Positions 35,628 to 45,666 of a DNA stretch of 64,000 nt are shown one piece after another. The DNA is from Piper betle (lineage: Eukaryota; Streptophyta; Magnoliopsida; Piperales; Piperaceae). The notes beneath the pieces were generated by a model. That model was not told the DNA's origin and searched no databases. It was given only the letters and a program-made list of their open reading frames with translations. Made by a program: the position numbers and the translations under genes. The first letter of the stretch is position 1. Every line of letters starts with the position of its first letter. The stretch is taken from the NCBI GenBank assembly GCA_033002965.1, contig JAURVB010001820.1:51404-115403 (forward strand), written 5' to 3'.

Positions 35628-36272
35628 ATTGGCTACCTTGGGGCGACCGCAGGAATAATTTTCTGCGGTCACCTTAATCTGGGCCGTCAGATCTAATCTG
35701 ACGGCTCAGATCTGTTTTTAAAAAAACCCTAATCCTAACCTTCCACCCTCCAACTGCCGCCGCCGCCCTCGCCACCCTCGGCCGCGGTGCCGCCACCTTT
35801 TGCCGGGCCCACGTCCACCGCGCCGCCGCCGTCGCCGCACCCACACCCCAGCCCGCATCGCCGCCCAGGTCGCCTATCCGCGCCGCCACGCCCGCTTGCG
35901 ACGCGGACGGCGTCGCAGCTGCCATGGACATGGTTGCGGCGAAGGGTGGCAGCGTCGCTGCCGAGGGTGGCGAGGGTAGCTGCAGCGGCGCGGCGAGGGC
36001 GGCAGCGGCGACAGCGCTGGCAGGCGAGGTCGCGAGCGGGCGTGGCGGCACGGATAGGCGACCTGGGCGGCGACGCGGGCTGGGGTGTGGGTGCGGCAAC
36101 GGCGGCGGCGCGGTGGACGTGGGCCCGGCGAAAGGTGGCGGCGCCGCGGCCGAGGGTGACGAGGGCGGTGGCGGCGGTAGTGGGAGGGTGGAGGGTTAGG
36201 ATTAGATCTGACGGCCCAGATTAAGGTGACCGCAAAAAATTATTCATGCGGTCGCCCCCAGGGTAGCCAATC

Positions 36273-36273
<1 letters not shown>
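35626..36273. mobile_element. GC-rich foldback / TIR element, about 648 bp
   Basis: Terminal inverted repeats start GGATTGGCTACC and continue through GGGGCGACCGCA and CGGTCACCTTAATCTGG to GCCGTCAGATCTAATC, roughly 75 bases of near identity. Complementarity continues into the GC-rich interior: left arm to about 35,905 and right arm from about 36,020, both holding AGGTCGCCTATCCG and GGGCCCACGTCCACCGCG equivalents. The whole element can fold into one long hairpin with a loop of about 115 bases. It has no transposase. Open frames inside are by-products of the GC bias. TA runs flank both ends. It lies in an intron of the DGK pseudogene. Confidence 0.8.
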
Positions 36274-36304
<31 letters not shown>

Positions 36305-37153
36305 GAAAAAGGTAGATGCGCCAACCTGTAGTTTTGCCAGATGCCATGTTCCACATATGCAAACAACCTCAACCATTTTATCATGCATTGATTGTAACTC
36401 AAAATCATCATCGTGTTCAAAGTCATTTTGCCATAGATCAACTCCACCCATGTACCTCCCGATATTAAGAGCACGAGCACACCTTCAGCATCCTAAAGAA
36501 ATAAATTAAAAAAGAAGATGGGTAAGAAGGGCTACCTCAAAAAATGCAATTAAAACGACAACTAACGGTTGGTTCATTCTACTAAGAGAGCATAAAAAAA
36601 GCTGCAGCTTACTGAAGGAATTTCAATGTCGTTTCCATCAACATTGAGACGAACTTGCCACGGCAAGTCCGTGCAAGCTCCATCTATCATGCCCTTAGCA
36701 CCTTCTTTCGCATACCATAGCTAGTTGAAGAACTGAAGAAACACGTTGTTAATATGCATTCTGCAGCTCGCAAATGGAGAACAATAAAAATGAGCTGCCA
36801 CACCGCATACAGCACAACTTCAGAGAGGAAACCCAGTGACAGATTTCGAACCATGGGTCGGAGAAATCAAAGAAGTCCAACAGACGCAACAAGTGGATGG
36901 CAACGCCATTGGGTAAATTTTCTATACAAGTATGAGGTGACAAGGGAGCCCTCAACTTCTTCCAGACTTTCTTCTTTGCCACAGCGGCAGCCTTCACCCA
37001 TTTCAAAGGCGCTTTTCTACGCCATTTCATGAAATAATATACAATGAAAGCGAAAAACACAATGAAGCCAGGAACCAGACATCCAAAAAACAGACGATCA
37101 GGCTCTCCTAGTCTTGTCAGAAATCCAAGAAACGATAGAGCCAAATCAAACAT

Positions 37154-38600
37154 ATTTGCACATACTAGCAATGCTTGAATCACAGTTTTCAACTGAACTT
37201 TGCTTGTTAACTGTAACCACTATTCGTAAACTTGAGATGCAGAACCTATTAACCCAAAAGAAAATCATCAAACTTCCATCCATTGTCTGCAAAAATTCCA
37301 CACTGAAAAATACGAGGCATATAAACTGCTGCTATATGAAAAACAAAGATCATGCATTCAGCATTACACGGAAAGGAGCTCTTTTTAAAGGATAAACACA
37401 TCCAATAACAATCACACCGGCAATAGACAGATTGTAAATGAACAAGCAAACACAATTCAAGTGAACAAGCACCATTTTCGTAACGCCAAAAGGCCCAACA
37501 GACCAACTTCTGTTTGCAAGAAATCTTGTAAAACGCAGATATCAAATCACGAAACTTCAGAATGGGGTTTCCAAGTGACATCTTAGTAAATCCAACAGAT
37601 TAGACACGGCTATTGCTTGTAACATTCATACAAGCAATAGAAGCATTTTAAATGAACGATCAAAAGTAATTCAAGTAAACAAGCGTTAACTTCGTAAATA
37701 GTAAGGATCAACAAGCTTTTTTAGCATGCATAAAACTTTCTATAATGCAATACATTTGCCCTAAAATCCTGCTCATTCAAATCACAAATAGATGTAACTT
37801 CTATTAATTAACACCACTAAATCTCTAATCATCAATTACATCGCTAGAAATCAACAATATAATCAACTGGAATTCAAGTAAACGAAACAACTTCACCACC
37901 AAACTAAACTTTGTACGGGCCTAACTGAATCAACCTAAATCCTTTTATTCCATTTATGAATAGGTGCAATTTCTGTAAGTATCACTAAATATCTACCAAT
38001 CATCAATAGCATTACTAAAAATCATCAATATCCTAAACCCTATTCGCTCAACTCACAAATTGATGACACAAACATAGATCACAATTCACAACCCACCACC
38101 ACCAACACCAACACCAACAACAACAACAAAAATCAAATAATCTAAGTTCTAATTCCCCAGCACAATAAGAATCAGCAAACCAATTGATTTAGGAAACAAC
38201 CTAAATTGTTCAACTCACAATTGATGACATAATTATAGATCACAATCCACAACCCATCACCATCACCAACAGCAACAGTAACAACAACAACAACAACAAC
38301 AACAAAAAACAACAGCCAACAGCAAAACATAAACAAAACAAACACAATTTACATCAAAAAAATCCTCCCAAAAAAATCAACAATTCCATGAACAAAGACA
38401 TTCCACCGATGGCGATCGGATGAGACAGAATCCGCATTGGACTCCGAAATTGCGAACGAATCCTTATACAAGACTCCCGAAGAACGCGGCGGAAAAAGAG
38501 GAATCTTGAAAAGACGAACGAAAGACATACGGGGAGGCGGGAGTTTCATATGCGCGGCATGGCGCCTTCGGCAGTCGTGAATTGACTATTTTGACCTTGA
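37154..38600. other. Upstream region of the DGK pseudogene
   Basis: Contains CAA-repeat tracts (best at 38,279-38,305) and, at 38,349-38,570, a less AT-rich segment that on the minus strand looks like a 5' leader or first non-coding exon of the former DGK gene. I cannot support a coding exon here. Confidence 0.35.
38279..38305. repeat. CAA trinucleotide microsatellite
   Basis: Nine uninterrupted CAA units upstream of the DGK pseudogene, with shorter interrupted CAA and CAC tracts around it at 38,095-38,125. Confidence 0.8.
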
Positions 38601-41600
38601 ATATTTTTAAAATGACCAATTTAACCTTGATCGGTTAGGCGAAAGGACGAGGTTCACCTTGGAGGACGTTTGTGGACTTCGTTGACTTCTCTGGGGGGAA
38701 AATGGATGGTCGGGCTTTAAAATATGTGACGTGATGAGCCCATGACCTATAATATATTGAGTTAGGAGGTCGTGGATGCTTTGAATGAACAATTGTTTTT
38801 TTCTTGCCTCTAGAATGTTAATATGTATCTAAGTTTTTTATTTAAAATTTCATAAAAACCGATTTTTTAAAAAAAATTATAGAATTTGTAACAACACTCT
38901 AAGTCATTTCTTCAACAATAGTTAACCAAATTAAAAATTTATACTTTATTCAAGTTTAGAAACAAGATTTTACCCTATTAAGTATTAGATGTGAGATTAA
39001 ATTGATAGATCTCACAATCCACTTATTTTAAGAAATTTTGTCTTCAAAATCCCTATATTTGGTCATTGCTAATCCCAGTTCACTACCTTTTTATCTCTAA
39101 AATCCCTACACTTCGCCATTGTTAACTCCAGTTCACGACCTCTTATACTTGGTCATTGCTAACCCCAGTTCATGACCTTCTTTGGCCCGTGACTGATATC
39201 ATAGAAAATATCATAATCCAGCACACCAGCTAACCACCATCTAATATAAAACCAAAAGGCTCTGATACTATTTATAACGTCCCTATTCAAAGTGCAATAT
39301 ACTAGGTTAAATCATGCTTAAATTATATTTTTAAAAATAATTAACTAAGTAAAAGATTTATAGTTTATTTTTACTTATAAACATTATTTTAGCCCAATAA
39401 AAATTAGATGTGAGACTAAGTTGAAAGATCCTATAGTATTTTTACCTATATTTAATAAAATATTAATGATAACATATATTTTTTTATATTGTCTAATAAT
39501 ATATTTTATTTATAATTTTAAGATCTTGTTAAACCGAATTCAGACAAGTCAAACCAAATATATCACAACCCGACTATAAATCTGAACATTTTATAATAAA
39601 ATTGCCGTTATAATATCGAAATTGTTAGACATTAGTTCCACATTTAATATCAAATTAATCGGTCCAAGGTCTTGGTAAGAGCAAGCAATAATAATTAATT
39701 GTTTTGGTGTGTCTAACTTTCGAACTGAATTAATCGTGGTTGCAAATTTTAGTAATCCAATTAAATTGAAAGTCTGAAACGTTACGTTTTTGCTAAGATA
39801 CAAGCAAACAATTCGTTTGGGCTCGTTTAATTCAGAGACGAGCTTCCAACTTTAGAACAAAAAACGTCATTGCCATGAAAATCTTATTGAGACTCAATCA
39901 AATTTATTTCAACATATTTAAGTTTTTAGCTATAAACTTGATTTGGAGCTTATTTTATACAAAAATGAAATGTACGGATTAAAATGAAAATAGGGTAAGT
40001 GGTGGAAACTCGGTTAAGGAACCTTTTGCATCTCCCCTCAAATGCCTAAATTGCTTACTCAAATAATAGCCTTGAAGCCTTAAAATTAGTGGAAGTTAAC
40101 AGAAGAACATAGCTTGGCCATATCTCCATCTTTACTTCATCTTCCAGTTAGCTATTTGTATAACATTGTGTACATCAAAAGCTAAATAATTGAATTAGCA
40201 TCCAATTTCAAAATGATTGATTTGATAAAAAAGAAAAAAACATTTTTAAACATAATACTGATGACAGAGACAAGTATTCAAGCAACCAAGCTGTAAATAT
40301 ACATGGGAACAATTTATTATCCTCTGGAAATAAAAATTATAATCCTATTCCTCTCATTGTTTCCTTAATAAGCAGGATGCATTTTACAAAAAAATGGGTT
40401 ACTAAAATAAAAAAAATGTTGTTTATACTTCCAATTATCACATGAAAGGCTCACGCTATCTCTAGCAAGGGAAATCTTTACCCTTATTCTAAATAAAATA
40501 TTTTCATAAAAGTATCTCATTTATGAAGGCTAAAAGAACTCAACCAAAACTTATATATGTACCAGATCTAGACTTCTCGAACTTAGGGTGAAATAGGTAT
40601 TCCCTTGTCATAATATAAATTAATAAAAAGTTTGTTCAAGTGCCATAAAAAACGATGTTGGCACGTTGGGCAGTCTAAAAACATGGCTCTAACTGTACAA
40701 ACGGCAACATTTTTATAACATCATGTAGCATGTCTATGTCTTTAACAATGAGATCCTTTCCTTTGGCATGTATTTCACGTAAAGCAATTGAGTTTTAGAT
40801 CATTTTCGTATTTGATGCATGACAAATTAAGAACAAGATACATAAAGGAATGCTCTTTGAAAATTTCAACAGCTGACATATCTCTTTAATTGTGAAACAA
40901 ACAATGAGAAGGAATTTTCCATGCTTCTCCTAGCTGCTAACAAGGATTCCATGGATCAATCACCATTGTTTGCAGGGCAATTCCAAAGTTAGAAAGATAG
41001 CTGAGCTATAAGTAGTCGAACTACCAACCTCTGGTTGTTTTAAGTGGCATCGATAAGCAGCATGGATCATTCATGATGATGGCATAAAAGCTGTATTCTG
41101 AACTGCAGAAGTTGCGCAAAACAAATAAGACAGCTTTGAAGAGCTGAGAGCAAATTCATAAAAATGTGAAAAGGTTTCTTCCATTGTAACTTCTTCATAG
41201 AAAAATCAAAAGGGGCGAAAATGTTAGCTGCCAATATACAAAATGTTAACTTCTTCATAGAAAGACATGAGTCATCGAAAATATACACATTGAAATGGTA
41301 AAATCTACCCATTTCTATAAAAGATCTTAATACCTTGCAAAAATTTAGCGTAATAAAGCACGAAGAAAGAATAGTAAATTAGCTGGCCTAAAGCTGCATA
41401 AGAAATAAATATTAATCTTAGCTTTAACTACCATGGTTCAAGTCCAAGCATAATACCTTCATTTCTGCAAGCTAAATGGTTGCCACCTCTCATGACATCT
41501 ACTCATTTGGCAAAGTTTGAAAGACATGCCAACATTTGCTGAAACAGTTATTGCTTTCCATTGTCTTAAGAGAACGCATCAAACACAATAAATAAGGCAA

Positions 41601-41705
41601 AGGGTGAGCAGATGCTTATTAAACTCAACGGCAATGTAACTTATTGAGAAGTACATTATGCAAATACAACATAGGCTTGAAGAGCAGATGGTCAAATGGT
41701 CCAAT
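38601..41705. other. Intergenic region with retroelement scraps
   Basis: No gene recognised. Near 39,050-39,180 a phrase like GTCATTGCTAACCCCAGTTCA is repeated three times in slightly varied form. At 39,258-39,277 GGCTCTGATACTATTTATAA resembles, on the minus strand, a degraded LTR end plus initiator-Met tRNA primer site (TATCAGAGCC). 41,050-41,705 is probably 3' UTR or downstream flank of the 662-aa gene. Confidence 0.4.
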
Positions 41706-43694
41706 CTAACATTCTTTGAATAATTGATTCTTGTAACAAATGGTCCAATCTGAATTGTCAGATGCAACTAATGAACCATCTTCTACGCTCATAGATTCTG
41801 CCAATGGAAAGGCTTTCGAAGAAGAATCAGGAAGTTTATTATCTACAACCATTTGGTTAGTACAGATATAATCTGAAGACCTGTAATTTTTCACTAATTG
41901 AATGTCATCGTCGTCAATGTCCTCATCTTCGTCATCATCAATTAGTGTAGAACTTTGAAGCAAAGGAGCAAAACTGAGCCGTAAATCAGATTTGAACTGA
42001 TCAAATTCTTCTTCTTCTGATGACCATTGGCAATCCGATTCTTCCATCTCATATATTCGACTAATTAGTCCCTCCCTCCATGAAATTCTCAAATCCGATG
42101 CATTCTCTAAAATATTGCTTGGTTTCAATATAGATCCCCCAACTGAATTTAAAGGTGCCACTTGACATAGAACAGCATGATTAGGAGTAGATGGCAATAA
42201 AACATCAGACTTGATGCTTTCAATAGGGTTTGGAATAGAAGTTTTTATAGCTTTTGAAGTGTCAGCTGAGGAATTTAGTCCACACTGGTAGTCTAAAAGG
42301 GCATCCCTGTTCATCACTGATCGAGGTTGTCCTCCTGATCCAAAGATCGATTTAGAAATGTTAAAGATGTTACCACTGCGAGAGTCAACTTGAAATGGAG
42401 CAGTCTTGGTTGCAAGGTAAAGCTGGCACCGTTTCTCCTCCAGTGGCGTAAGAACAGAACTCACATTTGAAGTATTGGAAGTGAGTCTGGTGGCAGAATT
42501 ACTAAAATAATTTAAGCAACTTGTTGGTGTTTTTGAAACAGAAGAACTGGGCCATAACACTCCCATCTTTGCAGGAGTCATCTTCTCCACATTTTCCCCA
42601 TTCTCATCCACATGAGGGCAGCCTACTCGGTTCACAGATTCCACAAGTGAACTTCTACTACAACTATTATACAACACTGACAATAATGAAGATCCACCAG
42701 ATTGAACAAATGGTACTGAAGTATCAACAAAACCTTCAAACTCAGGTGAACAATGAGCTGCATCATGAACCATATCATCTCCATGACTAGAAGCAAGAGC
42801 TCTTCTACTGGATGACAGCAAGCGCTCATCGTTGAAGACTTCACAATTCAAATCCTCACAACTCTTCATTGTACAACCGGCATGATCAGAAGAAGGGGGT
42901 GTACCGTCTGAAACAAGCCTGGAAGGCTTCACTAATCCTTCAAACCCAAGAGATCGTCTCCTAGAAATCCCTTTGGGAACAGATGGAACATGGGGTGGAG
43001 TAACCGCACCATCACATACTACACCATCGAATTTACTAAAGTTGCAATCTTTTTCAACATCTATCCAATTCCTAGCCTTACATTTACGTTTATCAGCAAC
43101 ACCAGAAAGAACATGGCCGGCACCAAAACAAGCGGACGATGCATCAAACTTCCCACAAACCATGCTAGGGATTTCCGGAGACACAGACGCATTGAGTGGA
43201 GGGGTGACGGTCTCCGGCGTGGAGACTGCCGCAGCTCCGGCGGGTCTCGCCGCCGCCGGAGTATCACTCACCTCCGGAGCTCTTCTCCGAGAATCCAAAA
43301 CAGGCTTGAAGCTAAATTCAGAGCCAGAGCTCTTACCTTGACCGGAACCCAACGATTCCCGGCGCCTCTCCGAACCAAAGCTCGCAGCTTGCCGGCGATG
43401 GGGCTGCGACGGATCCACCACGCAGAACCTGTGCGCCCTTTCTCTGCTCCGCGAGCGCCCAACAGCCGGTTTCTCCTTCTGGCGGGATCTGGGCGTCGCC
43501 GCCGCCCGCGAATCACCGTCGGCAGCGGCGGTTCGGGTCTTGAGGAATCGGAAGCAGCCGCGGGGGGTCTCGGCGGAGTTGGAGGGGGAGGAGTTGTGCT
43601 CGGAGGGTGGGTCTCGGAGTCGCGCCGCCACCGCCGGCTTCGAGTCGGGGCGGCGTCGGCGGGGCTTTTCCGGCGGCGAGGCGGTTCTCGTCAT
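41706..43694 (-). CDS. Uncharacterised 662-aa Ser/Pro/Arg-rich protein, probably nuclear
   Basis: One continuous 662-codon frame on the minus strand. The start (MTRTASPPEKPRRRRPDSKP) is strongly basic, and Arg/Ser-rich patches follow (GRSRSRERAH, SRRRAPEVSD, GISRRRSLGFEG). There is an RGCFRFLKT motif near residue 46. The middle is Ser/Thr-rich and low in predicted order, with short blocks such as GVLWPSSSVSKTPTSCLNYF and LTPLEEKRCQLYLA. A run of about 14 Asp/Glu residues lies near 584-598. No enzyme domain, membrane span or signal peptide is visible. Such composition suggests an intrinsically disordered nuclear or cytoskeletal protein, which is inference. The GC-rich 5' third and AT-richer 3' part are usual for monocot-type genes. 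A further 3' exon cannot be excluded. I do not recognise a named family. Confidence 0.75.
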   Translation of the reverse strand: MTRTASPPEKPRRRRPDSKPAVAARLRDPPSEHNSSPSNSAETPRGCFRFLKTRTAAADGDSRAAATPRSRQKEKPAVGRSRSRERAHRFCVVDPSQPHRRQAASFGSERRRESLGSGQGKSSGSEFSFKPVLDSRRRAPEVSDTPAAARPAGAAAVSTPETVTPPLNASVSPEIPSMVCGKFDASSACFGAGHVLSGVADKRKCKARNWIDVEKDCNFSKFDGVVCDGAVTPPHVPSVPKGISRRRSLGFEGLVKPSRLVSDGTPPSSDHAGCTMKSCEDLNCEVFNDERLLSSSRRALASSHGDDMVHDAAHCSPEFEGFVDTSVPFVQSGGSSLLSVLYNSCSRSSLVESVNRVGCPHVDENGENVEKMTPAKMGVLWPSSSVSKTPTSCLNYFSNSATRLTSNTSNVSSVLTPLEEKRCQLYLATKTAPFQVDSRSGNIFNISKSIFGSGGQPRSVMNRDALLDYQCGLNSSADTSKAIKTSIPNPIESIKSDVLLPSTPNHAVLCQVAPLNSVGGSILKPSNILENASDLRISWREGLISRIYEMEESDCQWSSEEEEFDQFKSDLRLSFAPLLQSSTLIDDDEDEDIDDDDIQLVKNYRSSDYICTNQMVVDNKLPDSSSKAFPLAESMSVEDGSLVASDNSDWTICYKNQLFKEC

Positions 43695-44355
43695 GGTGAG
43701 CAGTTTTTGCCGATCAAAGGTTGGAGCTTTGGCGTGATGGGAGAAATTTTGAAATGGGGAAGGAGGGAGGATTAGGAAGAAGAAGACGACACGCCCCTTT
43801 TTTTTATTTTTTATTTTTTATTGAGATTTGTGTATATTTTAGATACGTATAATCATGTGCCTATAATTCGCCTATCTATAGTTTTTTATTACGTTGCCTA
43901 TTTAAAATTTTAAATTGATTTAAATTGGGCAAGATATTAATCTTTTTGAATAACACAAAGAATATAATAATTTAATATTTTAAATATATATTTTCTAATT
44001 AAGTGAAAATAAATTATTAATAATTTGATTTTTATTTTAATATATTTCGATCATTTGAACCATACCAGTAGAGGTATATTTAGTTCAAATGGGATTTCAC
44101 AAAATTCTAAAATTATAATAAAATAATTTATTAAAAATTAAAATATATTTTAACATCAATATTTTATTAAATACTATAGTTTTTAATAAAGAATGGATTT
44201 TGTGAAAATTATATATTGAAAAACTAGGTACTGATTAAAATGATACGCAATCTTAAGTGGGAAAGTGGCACATGATGTACTGTATATAATTTGGTGGTAC
44301 AATATGCTATTTAAAATTGTGCGATTATTTGTGTCTACCTTGGGGTTCATTGAGG

Positions 44356-44897
44356 CTAGGGGTGAGCGTTTACTTTGTTTGGTTTTGAACCGATTGAATC
44401 AAATTAACTAAACCATGTTCGACTTTTAGATTTCAAAATCGAAAATGAACTTAATAACCCTCAAAACTGAACTAAAGTGAATTGAAATAATTCAGTTCGA
44501 TCAATTCGGTAGCCAAATAATTGAAATCAATGATGATTTGAAAAAAATAGATTTATTCAATTATTTAATCAAATTATATCATTATTTTAGTGAAGATGAT
44601 CATTCAATAAGTAATTCTAAATATATATCATATTCAACAAATAGAAATTTATCATACAACTATTATACCTTTATGATAAATAATATAAAATATATATTTT
44701 ATACTTTTTTTTTTAAAATTCAATTATTTCAGTTAATTTGGTTAGATTTGGTTCCAAATCGAAAAGTCTCATATGTCATTCGGCTTGCAGATGTGAAAAC
44801 CAAAACCGAATTGAATTTGTTCAAAATAAAAACGAACAGATAATTCGGTTCCGATTTGGTTCAATTTTAAGTTTTCACCAAAATATATTCACCCCTA
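44356..44897. mobile_element. hAT-like MITE, 542 bp
   Basis: Ends read CTAGGGGTGAGCG on the left and, reversed, TAGGGGTGAATAT on the right. ATTGAGG flanks both sides (44,349-44,355 and 44,898-44,904), consistent with an 8-bp hAT target duplication carrying one mismatch at its first base. The interior is AT-rich with inverted ACCGAATT / AATTCGGT motifs and no transposase. Confidence 0.8.
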
Positions 44898-44934
44898 ATT
44901 GAGGATACCTTTGTGTGAATCGTGTCATATATAT

Positions 44935-44939
<5 letters not shown>

Positions 44940-44977
<38 letters not shown>
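44940..44977. repeat. TA microsatellite
   Basis: About 19 TA units just downstream of the MITE. Other shorter TA tracts in the window occur at 270-295 and 48,284-48,314. Confidence 0.85.
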
Positions 44978-44978
<1 letters not shown>

Positions 44979-45666
44979 TATTACTAGTATTAATAAAGAG
45001 CCTTATATATATGAGCTACAACTCATATAGCTTATATAAGTTATGCCTTTTATTTTGAGTAATTGAGTAGGTCATATTGGGTGTTCCCTCTCATGAATTG
45101 AAGCACAAAAGAAAAACTCAACAAAACTCTTGTTCTTGAGCAAAGGCTTGACCGTTTTGAGCAAAGGCTCAGACGTTTCTTATTGTGGACGTCAAGGGGG
45201 TGAGCAAAGACTCAAAAATGATTGAGCAAAGGCTCGACCTCAGACCTATTTTGACTCATTTAAGACGTGGTTGACTTGTTGAAGGTAAAAAATGATTGAG
45301 CAAAGGGTTGTGTTGCCCATTTTGGGGTTGTGGAAGCCAATTGGGTGCAAATCAAGGTTGAGAGAGGGTGAAGAGGAGATCTTGATGTGGAGAGTGAGTT
45401 TGGTTTTTGGATTCCTCGCGTTATTACCTATTCATTGTCTCTACCACGATCAAGTTGGTGTCTTTAAAGGTTTCCCTCTTGTTTGTTGATTTGATCTTTC
45501 CTTTGTGGATTAATTGCTGATTTGCATGTATTGAGATTTGATTCTCATGGTGATGAATTGATTGTTATTGATTTATGATCATAGTGAATTTTGGCTAAAG
45601 TTTGAATTGTTTTGGTTTGATCTATATTTTAGAATTCCACTTCAATTTGGTGTGACCTACTCTATT

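Larger units (their letters stand above)
34975..37153 (-). pseudogene. Diacylglycerol kinase (DGK1/2 type) pseudogene lacking C1 and catalytic domains
   Basis: Minus strand. An N-terminal exon from about 37,153 encodes MFDLALSFLGF, a membrane segment (FGCLVPGFIVFFAFIVYYF) and KWRRKAPLKWVKAAA..PLSPHT, matching the start of membrane-bound plant DGK1/DGK2. The next recognisable exon (about 36,735-36,614) is already the accessory domain: LWYAKEGAKGMIDGACTDLP. Exons near 36,490-36,325 (MGGVDLWQN, CGTWHLAKLQ), 35,405-35,270 (GLPQAKRLAQGAVIKIQ) and 35,127-34,975 (FILRRASEEPTGHAA) complete the C-terminus. Both C1 domains and the kinase core are absent between 36,735 and 36,950. A TAG stop precedes LWYAKEG where homologues have an Asn-Lys-Leu type sequence, and the frame shifts before NIGRYMGG. 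A foldback transposon occupies one intron. Catalytically dead; a shortened transcript is possible. Confidence 0.82.

Noticed and set aside
35674..36224. Ala/Pro/Arg-rich open frames on both strands
   Set aside because: By-products of the GC-rich hairpin arms of the foldback element.
38349..38549. 66-codon minus frame starting MKLPPPRMSF
   Set aside because: Probably 5' leader of the former DGK gene; no similarity I can recognise.
42990..43775. 261-codon open frame on the plus strand
   Set aside because: Antisense to the 662-aa protein in its GC-rich 5' part; Arg/Gly-rich composition typical of a shadow frame.
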